Shown here in pieces: positions 63,843-64,000 of a stretch of 64,000 nucleotides of DNA (position 1 is the first letter of the stretch; each line of letters starts with the position of its first letter). Origin of the DNA: Hyunsoonleella flava. GTDB lineage: Bacteria; Bacteroidota; Bacteroidia; Flavobacteriales; Flavobacteriaceae. A model generated the notes under the pieces. That model saw only the letters and a list, made by a program, of their open reading frames with translations, had not been told where the DNA came from and ran no database searches. The stretch lies in contig NZ_SIRT01000003.1 in the NCBI RefSeq assembly GCF_004310325.1, positions 238,181 to 302,180 of the forward strand. Reading direction: 5' to 3'. Both the position numbers and the translations under genes were made by a program.

Positions 63843-64000
63843 TTAAGCTACGAACCTTAATGTATCCACATAAGGTGTTTGTCTTTGTATAACCGCAAAG
63901 ATGCGAGCAATCAATTTATTTCTAATAATGTTTAAGGTACTCATTTTGCTCTTCCCTTTTTCAACACGTTTTTGGTAGTATATTTTCATTTCGGAGTTAT
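63843..64000 (-). CDS. IS110-like transposase, C-terminal part (runs off the edge)
   Basis: The frame enters at the right edge and ends at the stop at 63843-63845. It reads EMKIYYQKRVEKGKSKM, NIIRNKLIARIFAVIQRQ and PYVDTLRFVA, the expected C-terminal end of IS116/IS110/IS902-type transposases (YY..K...GK.....I.NKLI.R.FAV). About 51 residues are visible; the catalytic part would be outside. The sequence from 63756 to 63842, containing GGGGCGCG, would be the end of the insertion sequence or its flank. Confidence 0.75.
   Translation of the reverse strand, partial: NSEMKIYYQKRVEKGKSKMSTLNIIRNKLIARIFAVIQRQTPYVDTLRFVA

Overview
The window comes from a low-GC member of the Bacteroidetes, almost certainly a marine-type Flavobacteriaceae. 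The evidence is: Type IX secretion C-terminal domains (3.0-3.5 kb and 51.1-52.7 kb); a CarboxypepD_reg-like TonB-dependent receptor; Bacteroidetes-type -7 promoter boxes (TAnnTTTG) in front of several genes; the DUF4295 small protein beside rpmG and rpmB; and generally weak Shine-Dalgarno sequences. No tRNA, rRNA or CRISPR array was seen.

Layout. 0-4.3 kb (minus): a surface/secreted cluster made of a leucine-rich repeat protein cut by the window edge, a 752-residue tailspike-like protein with a possible G2/intramolecular-chaperone domain, a short T9SS-sorted protein and a small outer-membrane-type protein. 4.9-14.7 kb: rimO plus an accessory block (two tandem penicillin-binding-like serine hydrolases, an amidase lipoprotein, an SRPBCC protein, an M48 protease, a secreted protein of unknown function). 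14.8-23.4 kb: housekeeping genes on the minus strand (ftsY, DUF4295, rpmG, rpmB, cinA, an HPt protein, an FAH-family hydrolase, an exonuclease, a 2-oxoacid dehydrogenase E2, a glycosyltransferase, recR). 23.6-31.6 kb: sodium symporter, CoA-binding protein, TonB-type receptor, FabH-like KAS III, htpG. 31.8-40 kb: small membrane proteins, an ABC ATPase followed by a 1214-residue permease/M1-aminopeptidase fusion, a sterol-desaturase-like enzyme, a cupin. 40-43.5 kb (minus): an M23 peptidase and an ECF sigma factor / anti-sigma-like / repeat-bearing DUF4097-like cluster. 44.7-53.9 kb: DUF2911 protein, meaB, PAP2 phosphatase, MATE exporter, TolB-like propeller, flavin oxidoreductase, T9SS subtilase, mnmA. 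54-64 kb: a three-domain fasciclin lipoprotein with a decayed tandem copy, a MORN/YwqK protein, yidC, pyrG, a CIA30 protein, a second ECF sigma factor with two small partners, a methyltransferase, and the end of an IS110-like transposase at the right edge.

The least explained parts are non-coding. (1) Two regions, 43.75-44.50 kb and 60.64-60.93 kb, share terminal inverted repeats (TTCGTTYRACGT) and a conserved ~45-base hairpin module, and carry integron attC-like core pairs (RYYYAAC / GTTRRRY). The first encloses a lipoprotein gene between GTTGTAGTAT inverted repeats. The second ends exactly where the next gene, CIA30, should have its ATG and leaves ACG there. (2) A ~90-base dispersed repeat with GCGTTA...TAACGC ends occurs three times. 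(3) A perfect 30-base palindrome sits between two divergent genes and may end a small RNA. (4) A nonsense-bearing relic of a fasciclin domain keeps duplicated promoter and terminator sequences. No integrase gene is visible, so the attC reading is a hypothesis.
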